From NCBI GenBank assembly GCA_003971905.1, contig RSEE01000069.1, positions 124,001-188,000 on the forward strand: DNA of 64,000 nucleotides. Direction: 5' to 3'. The notes under the pieces are model-generated. The model worked only from the letters and a program-made list of their open reading frames with translations. It was not told the origin of the DNA and did not search any database. Shown piece by piece: positions 11,885 through 22,633 of the stretch; positions within the stretch are counted from its first letter, which is position 1; each line of letters starts with the position of its first letter. Origin of the DNA: Moniliella sp. 'wahieum' (taxonomy: Eukaryota > Basidiomycota > Moniliellomycetes > Moniliellales > Moniliellaceae). The translations under genes and the position numbers were made by a program.

Positions 11885-12131
11885 CGATGCCATGCATGAC
11901 ACCTCTGATGAGTGATACCATGCTGTCAGACTTTCAGATTTCAAGCCTGCCGCCCAGGTGCTGCGTTCGAGCTTCTCGGAGAACCTGGGGGCGCTGGCTA
12001 GCTCAGTAGGTTGGTTAGTCAGGCATGGCGGAAGCAGAGTGACGTGCTAGCTAACGCAGCCCCCATCTCCGACCGCCTCTCCGACCGCCTCTCCGCCTCT
12101 CCGCCTCCCTGCCTCCACCCTCCCCTTCACC

Positions 12132-12823
12132 ATGACTGCTCTTCTGCGCCTCCCACGCGCGGCACCCCTTCTTCGCGCGGTGACTGCACCAGCTTGCATT
12201 CTCTCTGCTCTCCCGGGCGCCACGAGCGCTGCCCGACACTTGCACACCACCCCTGCACCTCACTTGCCCCTTGCGCCCAGTCCCATCCGCCGCATCGCCC
12301 TCAGTCCCAGCACACGCGCGCCTACGGAGGGGGCGCCACCACAGGTGTCGGACCAAGTCTATCACGAGGCGGCGGATAACACGCTGGAGGAGCTGCAAGA
12401 CCGCTTCGACGCTTTGATCGAAGCTGTGCCTGATCTTGTCGACGGTCCCGAGACGCAAATTGAGGAGTGGGATGTGGAAGTCGCGGTAGGTAACGTGGTG
12501 CAAGCGTATAAAAAAGAAAAAGGGAAAACAGTACTGACATGAGCTCATCTTCTTCTCTTCAGTCGGGTGTACTCAACGTCTCCACGCCTTGGGGCACGTA
12601 TGTGATCAACAAGCAACCTGCCACGCACCAGGTCTGGCTCTCCTCCCCCGTCAGCGGGCCGTACCGGATGGACTATGCCCCGCAGGACGGGGGAAAGGCG
12701 CCTAGCTGGGTCTCTCATCGCGAAGAGCAAGGCGACGTTGAACTTTGGGCCTTGCTGCGGGATGAGCTCAGACGGGTTACCAAGGAGGGCGACTTCTCGT
12801 TTTTTGATGCCCCAGATGAATAA
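12132..12823 (+). CDS. YFH1: Frataxin, mitochondrial
   Basis: Frataxin binds the mitochondrial Nfs1/Isu iron-sulfur cluster assembly complex and promotes sulfur transfer. Exon 1 (12132-12485) and exon 2 (12563-12823) are joined by a 77-nt intron (GTAGGT...TTCAG) and encode 204 residues without a frameshift. The first about 65 residues are a basic, Ser/Ala-rich presequence. The frataxin fold follows with the acidic helix ([16 protein letters not shown]) and the strands [19 protein letters not shown] and VSGPYRMDY, the most conserved segment of the family. The C-terminus ends [10 protein letters not shown]. All diagnostic motifs are present and in frame, so identity is firm. Confidence 0.95.
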
Positions 12824-13568
12824 CAAACCAAGCTGCTTTGAGCAAGAAAACGTGGTTCGGGCTAGAGGTAACATGGAACACGCAATAGTGCCCAATGCGA
12901 AGGGGATGTACATAGCGCTCCCTTGCCCAGCTCCACTGCGCCAACCCCATTGCCGCACCTTGGCAGTACCTGTACTTCATATAATCACTGCCGTGGTGCT
13001 GAAGGTGAAGGTGAGTGTCAGCCTATCCGGCCCAACAAAACCATGTTGTATTATTCGATCCTGAGCCTACCAGGAGAGACGAAACGAATACGGCGCGGCA
13101 AGAAACAGGTCGTATGAAACCTGGCACTAAATTCAGCTTCCAGTTCATTGCAGGTCAAAGAACAGGATGGGACCGTTAACATCGCTTAGACGAGTATAGT
13201 TCGTGGACCAAAGATGGAGGGTGGAGGAATATTGACACAAGAGTAATATGGGAGGGGGGGCGTGATTGAACCCGCCAGGAGCAGGAACAGGGACTGTGCG
13301 GCAAGTGGATGTCTCAAAATGTGCGTTATATGAGTATAGGTGGGAGATCAGAGTCAATGATCTGTGCACACAGGAAACCTATTAGTCCTTGCTCCCATTT
13401 CTTTTTCCAAGCCCGAAAAAGAGGAGAAGGAAATACGCACACATTCGTTTCCTCAGGCATGAGTACGCCTTCAAAGGAGCTCTCCCAGATTCAACCCCCT
13501 GTTCAGTTCCAATAAGGCCGGACGATGTAAGCCAGGAGAAAGAGGCTTGAGAAAAGCAGACCGGGCGC
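12824..13568. other. Intergenic between convergent genes
   Basis: This is the tail-to-tail space of frataxin and the small minus-strand gene. No conserved frame, repeat or RNA gene seen. Confidence 0.6.
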
Positions 13569-13912
13569 TTAAATCATGCGCCCATAATCGTCATAGTGGC
13601 CATCACGCACACCCTCGTCGTCTTCATCAAGGTAGAGTTGGTGCCAGTTGTTCCAATGTTCCGACGGGCCGGCCATGCCTCCTTCCGAGTTGACCAATTG
13701 GCGACGGCAGTTGTTGATGACTTGGTCCAGCTCTGCCGCGTGGGCCGAGGCGAGAAACGGGGCGCAGGCGTCTTGGAATTCCGGTCTTGAAGGAGCTGCG
13801 CACGGATTTCGGTGGCCTCGGCCTCGGTGGGGCGCAGCCACGTGCGGCGGATGACAGCAAAGGTGGCCTCTTGGAGGGCTTGGGTGGCGGAAGCGTCGAC
13901 GGGAACGGACAT
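13569..13912 (-). CDS. Small uncharacterised acidic protein (one frameshift)
   Basis: From the ATG at 13912 the product starts MSVPVDASATQALQEATFAV and continues IRRTWLRPTEAEATEIRAQLL. It then shifts frame near 13781-13785 and reads AELDQVINNCRRQLVN, HWNNWHQLYLDEDDEG and ends DDYGRMI before TAA (13569-13571). About 114 residues, mainly helical with an acidic end. The two halves fit together with one extra C in a CC run, and the residue composition is protein-like on both sides. I do not recognise a family. Confidence 0.55.
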
Positions 13913-14840
13913 GCAGGATGGGATGGAGATGGGGGGGGGGGAGGATGGGGAACGCGATGGGGGAGAGGCGGTGGGTAGAAAAGGAAAGGAGAGGTGAGAC
14001 CGGGCGTGCGGGGTGGGAAGGCACCCCAATGCACGGGATGGCCGCCACCCGGCTTGAAGCGCTCGATAGCCGGTTCGATCCACCGAGGGGGGAGGCGCTG
14101 GCGATAGGACGCAAGGGGGTGTGGGGCAAAAGCAGGCACAACAGCGTCATCCACTGCCCTGTGCCGGCGGCGTTACCAGTTAGTGACGCGCAGCCTATTA
14201 TATAGTTGACTACAGTGGGGCTCGGCCCTGCTGTGTCCGAACGAAGAAGGCCGCTGCGACCCCACACCCACCAGTTTAACCCCCTATTGCCACCCTCCCT
14301 CGCTGCGCTATATAATGTAACCCAGCCCCCACGCCTCCTCCACTCGGCCAGACTCCGCCACGTGCCAGGTGACTTAGCCCAGCTGCCCTGGGCTCTGCCA
14401 TTGCCAACGCCATCGTCACACTATAAACATGACGCCCCTCCCCCTCCCCCCTCCTTCCGCCACATGCGACCGCCTTCTCTCCCTTCCTCTTCCCCATCCA
14501 CACGAAAGACGCCCCGTCGTATCCCACAATACAGCGCGACCTCCATCCACCTGGCTCCTCACCTCAATGAAGGCAACCGATCGCTATGGCCATCATAATA
14601 TACACAGGTATCGAGGTGGCTCATTAATCATTGGTGGCCCCGCCGGGAATTGTAGCGCGTTTCATTCTGCTTTCGTCTCCTGAGCACGTGGTCTCCTTCA
14701 TATATAGACCAGAGCAACCTTTAGGAAAGACGACTCACGTATCTTGGGACGAAGCACGTGGGTGTGTACACAAACGCGCCAAGCCGAGGGATGATCGATG
14801 AGCATTCAAGTTGAACGTTGAACGAGGAGCAGGATGGAGA
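13913..14840. other. Intergenic, promoter-like
   Basis: No conserved coding frame. AT-rich TATATAA-like patches occur at about 14195-14200 and 14310-14316. A two-copy heptad GTTGAAC lies at 14810-14823 next to the 3' end of the flavin-reductase gene. Confidence 0.5.
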
Positions 14841-16025
14841 TCACGAGTGCCCCCCATTGAGCGCTTGCTGCACCTCGACGCGCTCCTTCTCCACCGCCCA
14901 TACAGGCGGGGATCTCAAAGGCATCCAAGGTACGAGTGTAGGTGATCCCACCGGCGCGACCAATCGGGCGAAGCTTTTCGAGATCGATGGTATTGTCCGG
15001 ATTGAGCACGTCTGCAGGAAGAAGGAGAAGAGCAAGTCAGTTTTTTCTTCTCGTTTTCTCGTTTTCTTTGTCGTGCCAAGCTCCCAAGCTAAGTAAGACG
15101 CTTTCAGAACGGTGGAAAACGCTGGTCGATGGAATATGGAAAACATCGGCATCCTATACCAACCTTTCTTGATCACAAACTTGACCACGCGGCCTAAGAC
15201 CAAGGTCGCCGTCTGCTTGGTCTTGTCGTGGTCCGAAACAAACGGAATGGACTGGTACAATTCGCACTCGAGCGCATACGCGCTCTCGCCTACCCTTGCT
15301 GGGCCCTCGCCGTCGGCCCAGGAACTGGGCACGGGCGTCAGCCCACTCAACTTCCACTCGTCCACATTCGCAGGACTGTCGATGCAGGTGAATTGGCCGC
15401 GTCGAGAATGGGCTCGGAAATGATGTTGACGACAAACCTGTAGGGGAGTAGCGGTGCAGCGATGGGGGGGTGGAAGAAGAATACATCCGAAGAGAACCAA
15501 AAGTCAGCATCACGCAAGTCCGCAAGGGGTTCGGTCCCGACCTGGCCTCAGGCCTCAGGCCCCAGTCCTCATTCCTCATTCCTGGTTCTCATTCCCAAGC
15601 TGGAAGCAATCAGCAAAACAACAAAAGACGTACCGCTTAGTCTGAGCAATGTTGTTCCACGAATCTTTGTGGCCAATGACCGAGATGCCCACGACGGGGG
15701 GTCAATGGAGAACCCATTAAAGAACGAAAAGGGGGCCAGGTTACGATGGCCCTGTGCATCCTGCGTCGAGAGGAAGGCAATGGGCCGCGGAGTGATCCCA
15801 TTGATCATCAACTTGTACGCTTGCGTCGGAGGCATCTCTCGGGTCCAGACGGTGCACTGGGCCGTCAGGTTGGGGCGGCGGAAGCGTGTGAGGTACCATC
15901 CCCTCCCCCGGTTTCCAGTCGGGACAGCTGGTCTGGCTCATGACGACCGTGCGCCCACTGTCCCAGCCAGGACGCGAGGCTTCGAGCGCTTTGAACGGAG
16001 GGTGGTGGCTGTGCGAGGCGCTCAT
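14841..16025 (-). CDS. Flavin reductase-like (FMN-binding split barrel) protein (frameshifted)
   Basis: From the ATG at 16025 the protein starts MSASHSHHPPFKALEASRP. The flavin-reductase core is clear: AYKLMINGITPRPIAFLST, NLAPFSFFNGFSIDPP, and after an intron RFVVNIISEPILDAAN, matching the FMN-binding split-barrel family that binds FMN and often reduces it with NAD(P)H. Later segments are NVDEWKLSGLTPVPS, KFVIKK, VLNPDNTIDLEKLRPIGR and the end EKERVEVQQALNGGHS. Introns at 15438-15633 (GTACGT donor) and 15012-15163 (GTTGGT donor) fit the frame. Frame changes near 15850, 15690, 15390 and 14915 need correction. Substrate unknown. Intron 15438-15633 contains a seven-unit heptad array. Confidence 0.8.
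15544..15592. repeat. Diverged 7-bp tandem array inside an intron
   Basis: Seven consecutive heptads: GGCCTCA, GGCCTCA, GGCCCCA, GTCCTCA, TTCCTCA, TTCCTGG, TTCTCAT. The array lies inside the 196-nt intron of the flavin-reductase-like gene. Confidence 0.8.
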
Positions 16026-16202
16026 GGTGCCGATGGTGGTGGTTGGACCAGGAGCGGCTGGGCGTGAATGGTTCCGTCATGCAACCACTCAATCGTGTGG
16101 CTGGCGGGGACAGCAGTCGGCGTTGATGACGATTAGATGCCGATGACACACGGGACCTTACATTGTGCCCCCTTGTTTACAAAAGCCACGCTGATCACTC
16201 AA

Positions 16203-16274
16203 GGGCGGATAGCTCAGGGGTAGAGCGCTTGCTTAGCATGCATGAGGTCCGGGGTTCAATTCCCTGTTCGTCCA
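16203..16274 (+). tRNA. tRNA-Ala (anticodon AGC)
   Basis: All four arms can be drawn: acceptor GGGCGGA paired with TTCGTCC (two G-U pairs), D arm GCTC/GAGC, anticodon stem CTTGC/GCATG with one mismatch and loop TTAGCAT (anticodon AGC), and T arm CGGGG/CCCTG with TTCAATT. The A box TAGCTCAGGGG and B box GGTTCAATTCC promoters are present. There is no intron. The discriminator base is A (16274) and CCA would be added after transcription. Confidence 0.95.
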
Positions 16275-16276
16275 TA

Positions 16277-16281
16277 TTTTT
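16277..16281 (+). terminator. Pol III terminator of tRNA-Ala
   Basis: A run of five T begins two bases after the tRNA 3' end, the usual RNA polymerase III stop signal. Confidence 0.7.
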
Positions 16282-16563
16282 GCGGCGCGCCAACAAGGCA
16301 AGGGTATACCAACAATGCCCCCCTGGGCTCTACTCGGCTGTACTTTCCAGAAGTGCGTGTGGGCTGCTACCTTGCCGGCGCGGGGTAGTGGGGGGGGGGT
16401 GACTTTACAGTGGAAGGACTCTCAGCACAGCTCGAAACGGTACCGTTAGAAACGTATCGAGAGGAGCAACTTGACACAATATGGCAAACCGGTGGGGTTC
16501 TACTCTTACGTGGGAGATCCACAGTCCCGATCCCAAGCAGCAAGAAAAGTGCTGTGATGAAAG

Positions 16564-16626
16564 ATGAACGATGAACGATGAACGATGAACGATGAACGAT
16601 GAACGATGAACGATGGACAATGGACA
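16564..16626. repeat. 7-bp tandem repeat (ATGAACG)x7 + (ATGGACA)x2
   Basis: Seven perfect ATGAACG heptads followed by two ATGGACA heptads, 63 bp in total, between the tRNA and the end of the RhoGAP gene. The cleanest array in the window. Confidence 0.95.
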
Positions 16627-16931
16627 CTCGAACAACGTAAAAGAAAGGCCAGGGCAGGACACTCGTAGGACGGGGGGTAGAATTACCACGATGACAGGGA
16701 CACCAGGCGCAGCCCATGCCGAAGGTGGGGCATCTGGGGCAAAACGGGCCAGCAAGGGAAAGGGGAAAAGGGCTAGAGGGGTAGGGTAACGGCGGGCGAG
16801 AGGCGAGAGACGAAACGAGGGGGGGAACCTACAAGGAACCAAGTCCGAGGTTCTGACTAGGGAAGGAGGGACAGGAGACACTGAGAGGTTACTCGTCTGT
16901 CGGGGATCCTGTGCTTCGACCTCCTCTTCCA

Positions 16932-19282
16932 TTACAAAATGTCCTAGAAACGATGCCGGGGGCAAGTCAGGCCTCATACCTCACACTTCAGACCTCAGAC
17001 CTGGGATCACTAGCCCAGCGGACCTCCGAAGAGAAAACGGGAGGGAAAACAAACAAAAAGACGTACCTCGAATTTGTCCAGAATCGTCTCGATCACCTTG
17101 CACTGCGCGCTCATATCGCGGAAATTGATCTGATCCCGTTCTCGCTCCGCCTGGGGGGGGCATGTTGCGCGGGAGCGGGCCGAGAGCAGGGTGGGACCAA
17201 AGACGATACCTAAATTCTGCAGGCCCATTTGGTTGTTGGCTTCATGAGAGCGAATGGCATGAGGTGCTGCATCAGGACCTTGAGCGTCGCATAGTTGGCG
17301 TCGGGCAACTCGTTGATCAGACTGTGCAGACGGATTTGACGTTGCCAGTCATCCATGATCTTGGAGCCTTCGACAAACTCCTCGTACAAACTAAACGTCA
17401 ACAAGGGCTGGGGCAGCTCGCGCAACCACAGCTTGAGACACGAGGCAACATTGAATGTCCTCTGGTTCGCCTACCCCGGGGGCGTCGGGATCGTTGGGAT
17501 CGGCGGGATGGGCTCAAAGAGGTTGACCCGCGTCCAATCCTCATCAAAGCGTCGCTTGAGCCTTGAACACGCGACGCAATCCCGCTCACACGGTAGATCC
17601 CCCGTGTGTCCAACGCTACCGCTTCCACTGCCTCGGCACACAGGGCCAAAACAGGAGGCACAGCCACTCCATCCCGCCCAGCTGCTCAGTCAGGTCCACC
17701 CCGAACACGCGTCGTTGGCCTGGAGCCGAGGGTGGGAGACCATAGCCATTCTCGGGGCCAATGGGGTTCGTCCTCTCACTTCCAGGCCTCGTGCCGCCCG
17801 ACGAGCGTCCGGTCTTGGTGGGCGTAGAGGTACGCGATTGGTCGGCCATTGTGGAGGGTGGTGGACGTATTGGTGGTACGCGACGGTCCGCTGGAACTTG
17901 TTTTCCCACCAGCGCCAGAAGGCAGATTGGTTTCCCGGCTCGAGGTCGCGGCATGTTCCCGGCGAGGACCGCGGTACGAGGCGCCATGAACGACCTGCCA
18001 ATTTTGCATAAACGAAGTAAAGTCGGCGCGATTGTCAACCTTCTCCAGCAGATCCCTGAGCCCGCGGGGGGGGGGAGCATTGGATCCCGATCCATTGGCG
18101 CTGGGAGGAGCGAGGGGGGCAATGGCCCGGGCATCGGCTAAAATCGCATTCTCATACAACAGAGCATACCTGGCCAAGTGATACGCTCCACCCGCGTCAA
18201 TTTCATCCGCCGTGTCCTTGAGCTGTCGAACGAGGCGTGGGTATTGGCCGGTAAAGTAATCATGGCGCAGCTGGTCAACAGACAAGCTCTCACGACGGAA
18301 GGTATCGCTAGCTTGGGATGTGCGAAGTCGCACGTCTTCCTCCGCACGCTGGAGCTGCGCAGCACCACGGCTTGTTGAACGCCTTTCCTACCGCGCCGAC
18401 AGCCCGATTGAGGCGCTTGCCCGGACGTTTGCTCGTGTTGGCTGCCGAGTTGGTCGACATGGAACCGGGAGATTCGGGCGACGTTGCGCGCGCCTCTTCG
18501 GCCGCAGCGGCATTCTGACTGGCCATCACAGCCAAGTCCGAATTGCGCGTCTCTCCATTTTTCATGAGCAAAATCCGCTCCAACTCCTCCCGACTGGTCA
18601 AACCGTTGCCGGGCCTTGTCACGGGTAGCCTCGGCGTCAAGGAGGGTACGTTCAGCGCGAGCGCCTGCGTCGCGCGTGACCCGTTTTTGCCGTTCCGCCT
18701 CTTTGGCAAGCGCGCTGGCTTCGTCCGCCACAGTGTAGAGGAGATGGGAAAAGCGCTGGCGTCCCTCGGCAATCGAGGTGTGCGCAGAAAGAATGCCTTG
18801 CCAAGCCTGTACATACGAACCGGCGCGCACAGGCCCATGACCGTGGTTGCCGTCAGACCTTGGGAAAGGGTGGGGTTGGACGAAGGCGTGCGGGCATCGG
18901 CGTAGGATTCGGCAGCGCTACGCGCGAGCTTGGCAGCGAGCGGGCGTTCCTCTTCGATCGCAGCGCGTTTGCGAAGGAAGCTGGAAAAGTGGTGAACCGA
19001 ACCGCACGACTGGGCGATCCAGTCCGACATGAGCGGCTGGGCCACATCGGAGGCGCACAGTGCGCGCACCGCAGCATCGTCAAAGGTCAACGCTGCGCCG
19101 GAAGCATTGGGGAGTTGAGGCGGTTGAGGGGGCTGAGGGGGCTGAGGCGGCGCAGGGCCAGGGGCGGGGCGAGGGCGAGGGGAAGAGTAGGGGTGCTGGG
19201 AGCAGAGGGCGGAGCGGTGTGGGGGCTGGGGCTGGCGGGTCCGGGGGGGCGATGGGCCGGCAGTGGTGGGGCTGGCCATCAT
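16932..19282 (-). CDS. F-BAR and RhoGAP domain protein, Rgd1-like (frameshifted)
   Basis: From the ATG at 19282 a Pro-rich leader is followed by an F-BAR-type helical domain: VHHFSSFLRKRAAIEEERP, then SYVQAWQGILSAHTSIAEG and the coiled coil ALAKEAERQKRVTRDAGA. After a Ser-rich linker comes VFGVDLTEQL and the RhoGAP domain: VEAVALDTRGIYRVSGIAS (the Arg of GIYR is the catalytic finger), ELPDANYATLKVLMQHL and LQNLGIVFGPTLL. The last intron (16944-17066, GTACGT donor) joins ILDKFE to DIL and a TAA at 16932-16934. F-BAR plus RhoGAP matches Rgd1-type proteins, which bind membranes and switch off Rho GTPases in polarity and wall-stress control. Several frameshifts interrupt it (e.g. near 18600, 18330, 17700 and 17480). 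Confidence 0.85.
16966..17007. repeat. Diverged 7-bp tandem array inside an intron
   Basis: Six heptads: GTCAGGC, CTCATAC, CTCACAC, TTCAGAC, CTCAGAC, CTGGGAT. They fill a third of the last intron of the F-BAR/RhoGAP gene and resemble the heptads in the flavin-reductase intron. Confidence 0.8.
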
Positions 19283-20027
19283 GCTGCCGAGGGGGGAAAG
19301 GCGGGCAGAGCCGGTGGAAGCGGGGGCGGTGGTGGGGGGGCGGGCAGCAGCAGAGCAGCAGGCGGGGAGAGGGGGGTGGCGGGCGAGGGCGAGTGGAGTC
19401 AGCAGACGAAGGTGCGATGGTGTCGCTGTGGCGGCGGTGTGGTCGTGCTGGCTTCGCTTGGACGAGCGCGGGATGGAGACCATCACGCGTGGGGCGCCCA
19501 GCGCTCAGCCACAGGAGCTGAGTGGGGTGGGTGATCGGCTGGGCATGCAGCATACTGGCCCCGTGCCTGCCACCCTCCGGCACGAGCGCACCCCAACGGC
19601 GGCGGGGAAGAGGAGAGCCCAGGGAGAGAGCACAGGAGTCCGCCTGGCGGACCATCATGTGATGACCAGCAGCAGAAGAGCTGCGGCCGCTCCCACCCGA
19701 GCGCACGTCCATCCAGTCCATCCAGCGATCTGCGCTCCAACTCAGTACTCCGCCTGCCTGCGCGCCGCCCTTGCGCCTGCGCCACTGCCTTGCCTCCCCT
19801 CCTGCGCTCCCCGCGCTTCGTCACATGTCACATCCCTCGTCTCGGGTCTTCGTCCTAAGTCCCTAGTCGCCAGCTTCACCAGTCCCTATAGTTCCCAGTT
19901 GCTGCTCCAGCTACGATATATACGACCCCGCTCCAGCCCATGGCCATCCCCATCGCAATTGCCCAGCATCGCAGCAACGACGCTCCCCGCGCCACCCCTA
20001 CACTGCACCCACACCCGCAGCACCGCA
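19283..20027. other. 5' region of the RhoGAP gene, no gene seen
   Basis: GC-rich, open in several frames but without conserved motifs. It lies between the RhoGAP start and the end of the next minus-strand gene. Confidence 0.5.
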
Positions 20028-21064
20028 TCACAACTCGTCCCCGGTCGCCATGTGCACGTCGGCATTGTCGATCGCGTGCGCTCCGTCTCCCCAGCCCCAG
20101 GAGCCCCACCCGCTCCGTATCTGCCGTTCCACCTTGGACAGGAAACCGGCTCGGAGGAGATGCTGTCCAGCCCGCTGGGCCTCTCCCACCGTGTCCCCGC
20201 ACCGTCGAGGAAGAGAGGAGGCAGCCAAATCGTGTCCGCCTCGGGCCTGTTGGATCCAAATCCATCGAGGAAAGTGTCCCTGGCGGTCCAGCCGGAGGCG
20301 AGAGGCGAGAGAGGGTACAGTTCTTGTAGCCCTTTCTCAGTGGGTTGGTCAGATAGGTTTGCCGACTGATGGGAGACGCTAGGTGGCGCAGCTTGTCAAT
20401 CCCCGACACGTACCGGCTTCGTGGGCCTGGGCCCGACGACGAGCTGGGAGGCATGCCATCAACGCTGTGCCCAGCGCAAGGTAGCCTGCTGTGTCCGGGC
20501 GAGGTGGGGGCAGGTGGGACGGTGGGGGCGGGAGGGGATGCGGACCGTGCGTGTGGGTAGGCAAGCCACACGCCACTGCAGTTCCGCTCGTCGGGCGCGT
20601 TTCCAATGCATCCGGCACGGGGCGGACCGAGTCGGTAGACATGCGTTCTTCGTCCGGATCGGCTGGGAGGGGGGGCAGGCTCCCGCTGGGCGGGGCGTAT
20701 GGCCTGGGCGCGGCACGGGTTCCGCGGTCAGCGTGGCAAGCGGCGCCTTTCGCGGCGGCCCGGATGAGTTGGTGCAGGCCACTAGGTTCTGTGTTGCTTC
20801 CTCGGCGAGCTTGGACGAGGGGTTGGCTTGCGTGTGCGTTTTGAGCAGGACGGCGGGGCGGCGTGGGGCTGGGCACAAGGCGGGGGCCATCGTCGGCATG
20901 CCCCGCTGGGCGGGGGCGGGGCGGGAGCTGCTGCTGGTACTGCTTCTATGCTGGTGCTGATGCTGTTGCTGTGCTGCTGCTGCTTGCGCTGTTGCTGCTG
21001 TGGTGCATGGTGCCAGGGACTGCTGCGATGGCGCGGACGCAGGTGGTGGCGGCGGGGCTGACAC
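20028..21064 (-). CDS. Uncharacterised low-complexity protein (frameshifted, approximate bounds)
   Basis: The right part encodes Pro/Ala/Gln/Ser-rich sequence (QQQHQHQHRSS). The middle contains DEERMSTDSVRPVPDALE and SRYVSGIDKLRHL. The left part reads VGEAQRAGQHLLRAGFLSK and SGWGSWGWGDG and ends DVHMATGDEL before TGA. The pieces lie in different frames and are linked by order and strand only. The left segments look like a folded domain, but I do not recognise it. No ATG is secure; the frame at 21064 opens with GTG. Confidence 0.35.
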
Positions 21065-21469
21065 GGGCAGAGCGAGCGGGTGGTGTGCGCCAGGAGCAGG
21101 CGAGCAGGCGGGAGCAGGCGGGAGCAGGGTGGTGGCGGTAGGTGGAGGACACTGGCGCGGTGCTGCCCCTCGTTTACTGGCTGGGCAAGGGTGCGGTGAG
21201 GAAACTGGCCATCTGACATGTTAGCCTCGTTGCGAGGTGGCTGGCGCCTCTTGGACGGGTTCTGCCGTCGAATCCCCAGCTTTGGGGGGCGCACTGCCAT
21301 GAGCGCCTCCGCTGCTGCCTGCGCTGCTCCCCAGCTGCTGGCTATGCGCGTCGCGACGGCGTGGTGTGCTGATAACCCAGCCGGCCGTAGTCTTCTGTCT
21401 GGTCTGGCGCTCGGTGGGATTGCCATTGCCTACAGTTTGCGCATTCGCACCCACTGCGCTGACACTCAG

Positions 21470-21528
21470 CTTGAACGTTCAATGGTCAGGGTTCAACTGA
21501 ACGTTCAACCAACGTTCAACGTTCAACG
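21470..21528. repeat. GTTCAAC heptads with TTGAACGTTCAA palindromes upstream of VTI1
   Basis: Four copies of GTTCAAC or GTTCAAT occur, two of them adjacent at the right end. Where they meet TGAAC or CAAC they form palindromes around AACGTT. The cluster lies about 150-200 bp upstream of the VTI1 ATG. Confidence 0.7.
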
Positions 21529-21673
21529 CGCTTGTTACGTCATCGAATCCAGCCGGGTGCAGGTGGCAGTGGCAGTGGCAGTGGCAGGCGCTGGGTTGCT
21601 AGTTACTGCGCTGCGCCTCCCGCCTCAAGGTGGCGCACACCCAGCTCCCCCCCCCACCCCCCCACCATCCGCC

Positions 21674-22409
21674 ATGGCCGAGCTGTTTGAGGAGCACGCC
21701 AAGGACTTTATCTCTCTCGTCGACGATGTTCGCCGCTCCCTCACTGGCCTCACTCCGGGCCATGCCAACGATGCCAAGCTAAAGGAAGCCGAGTCCACTG
21801 CGTACGAAGCCGAGGAGGCCGTGGCGCAGATGGAGTGGAACTGCAGACCTTTCCAGCATCCATGAAGGCTCCCTACAGCATCAAGCTCCGCGAGGCCAAG
21901 GCCAACATGGACAAGCTTTGGCATGAGATTGTACGTTGTTTTCTTCCCCTCCACCCCCACGTGGGGCGCATGGGTCGCACAATCCCCCCCGTAGAGCAGG
22001 GTGCACACACGTTGAACTGACTTTTTTTGGCCTGGACAGAACGCGCTGCGCAGGGGCACGTTTGACCCGGAAGTGGAAGGTGCCGACGACGCGCAGCCGT
22101 CCACGGGCTGGAACAGAGGCAGCGTCTTCTCCAAGGCACTGCCCGCCTGGAAAGTGGTGTGGACCGACTGCAAGCGTCGCAGCAACTTGCACTCCAGACC
22201 GAGGAGTTGGGCGGCCGACATTCTCTCGGCCGCCCGTGGGCAGCGGGAACTCGAGCATGCGCGACACGTTGCGGGAGGCGATACGTCCCTGGATCGTTCG
22301 TCGCGCACCTTGCGGCGGATGATGACGGCGCGCAAACAAAAGGTCGTCACGACGGCAATCATTGTCGTTGGTTCTGCTCATCCTGTCTTCGTACCACAAG
22401 ATCTTCTGA
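21674..22409 (+). CDS. VTI1: Vesicle transport v-SNARE Vti1
   Basis: Vti1 is a Qb-SNARE used in Golgi, endosome and vacuole fusion. Exon 1 (21674-21930) starts MAELFEEHAKDFISLVDDV, the N-terminal helical domain. A 109-nt intron (21931-22039, GTACGT donor) follows, and exon 2 runs to TGA at 22407-22409. Exon 2 contains LQASQQLALQTEELG, ILSAARGQRELEHAR and DTSLDRSSRTLRRMM (the SNARE motif) and ends in a hydrophobic anchor (VVTTAIIVV then VLLILSSYHKIF). Exon 1 needs one extra G in the GG at 21837-21838 (QMEW to ELQTFP), and exon 2 has frame changes near 22130, 22215, 22260 and 22360. Sequence order and the tail anchor make the identity secure. Confidence 0.9.
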
Positions 22410-22633
22410 TCGTTTCTTTCGTTCCTCCTCCCTCCCGATCCCGTTGGCTCCTTTCTTTCTGTCGCTTTCCGACGCCTACGTGGGGTTATCTATACGCGTT
22501 GAGTTGTGGGAGTAGAGGACGTGCCATAGCGCGCGGGGGGGAGTACGAGGGAGAGACGATCTAGTGTTTGAATAACAATTGTCAATAGTTGGTCGACGTT
22601 CCACCGAAGCCTTACGTCGGACGAAAGTCGCGG

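Noticed and set aside
11995-12035. tRNA-like A box (TAGCTCAGTAGGTTGG)
   Set aside because: No matching acceptor stem, anticodon arm or B box can be drawn.
19263-20369. 368-codon plus-strand open frame
   Set aside because: Runs through the RhoGAP promoter and into antisense of the next gene; no motif.
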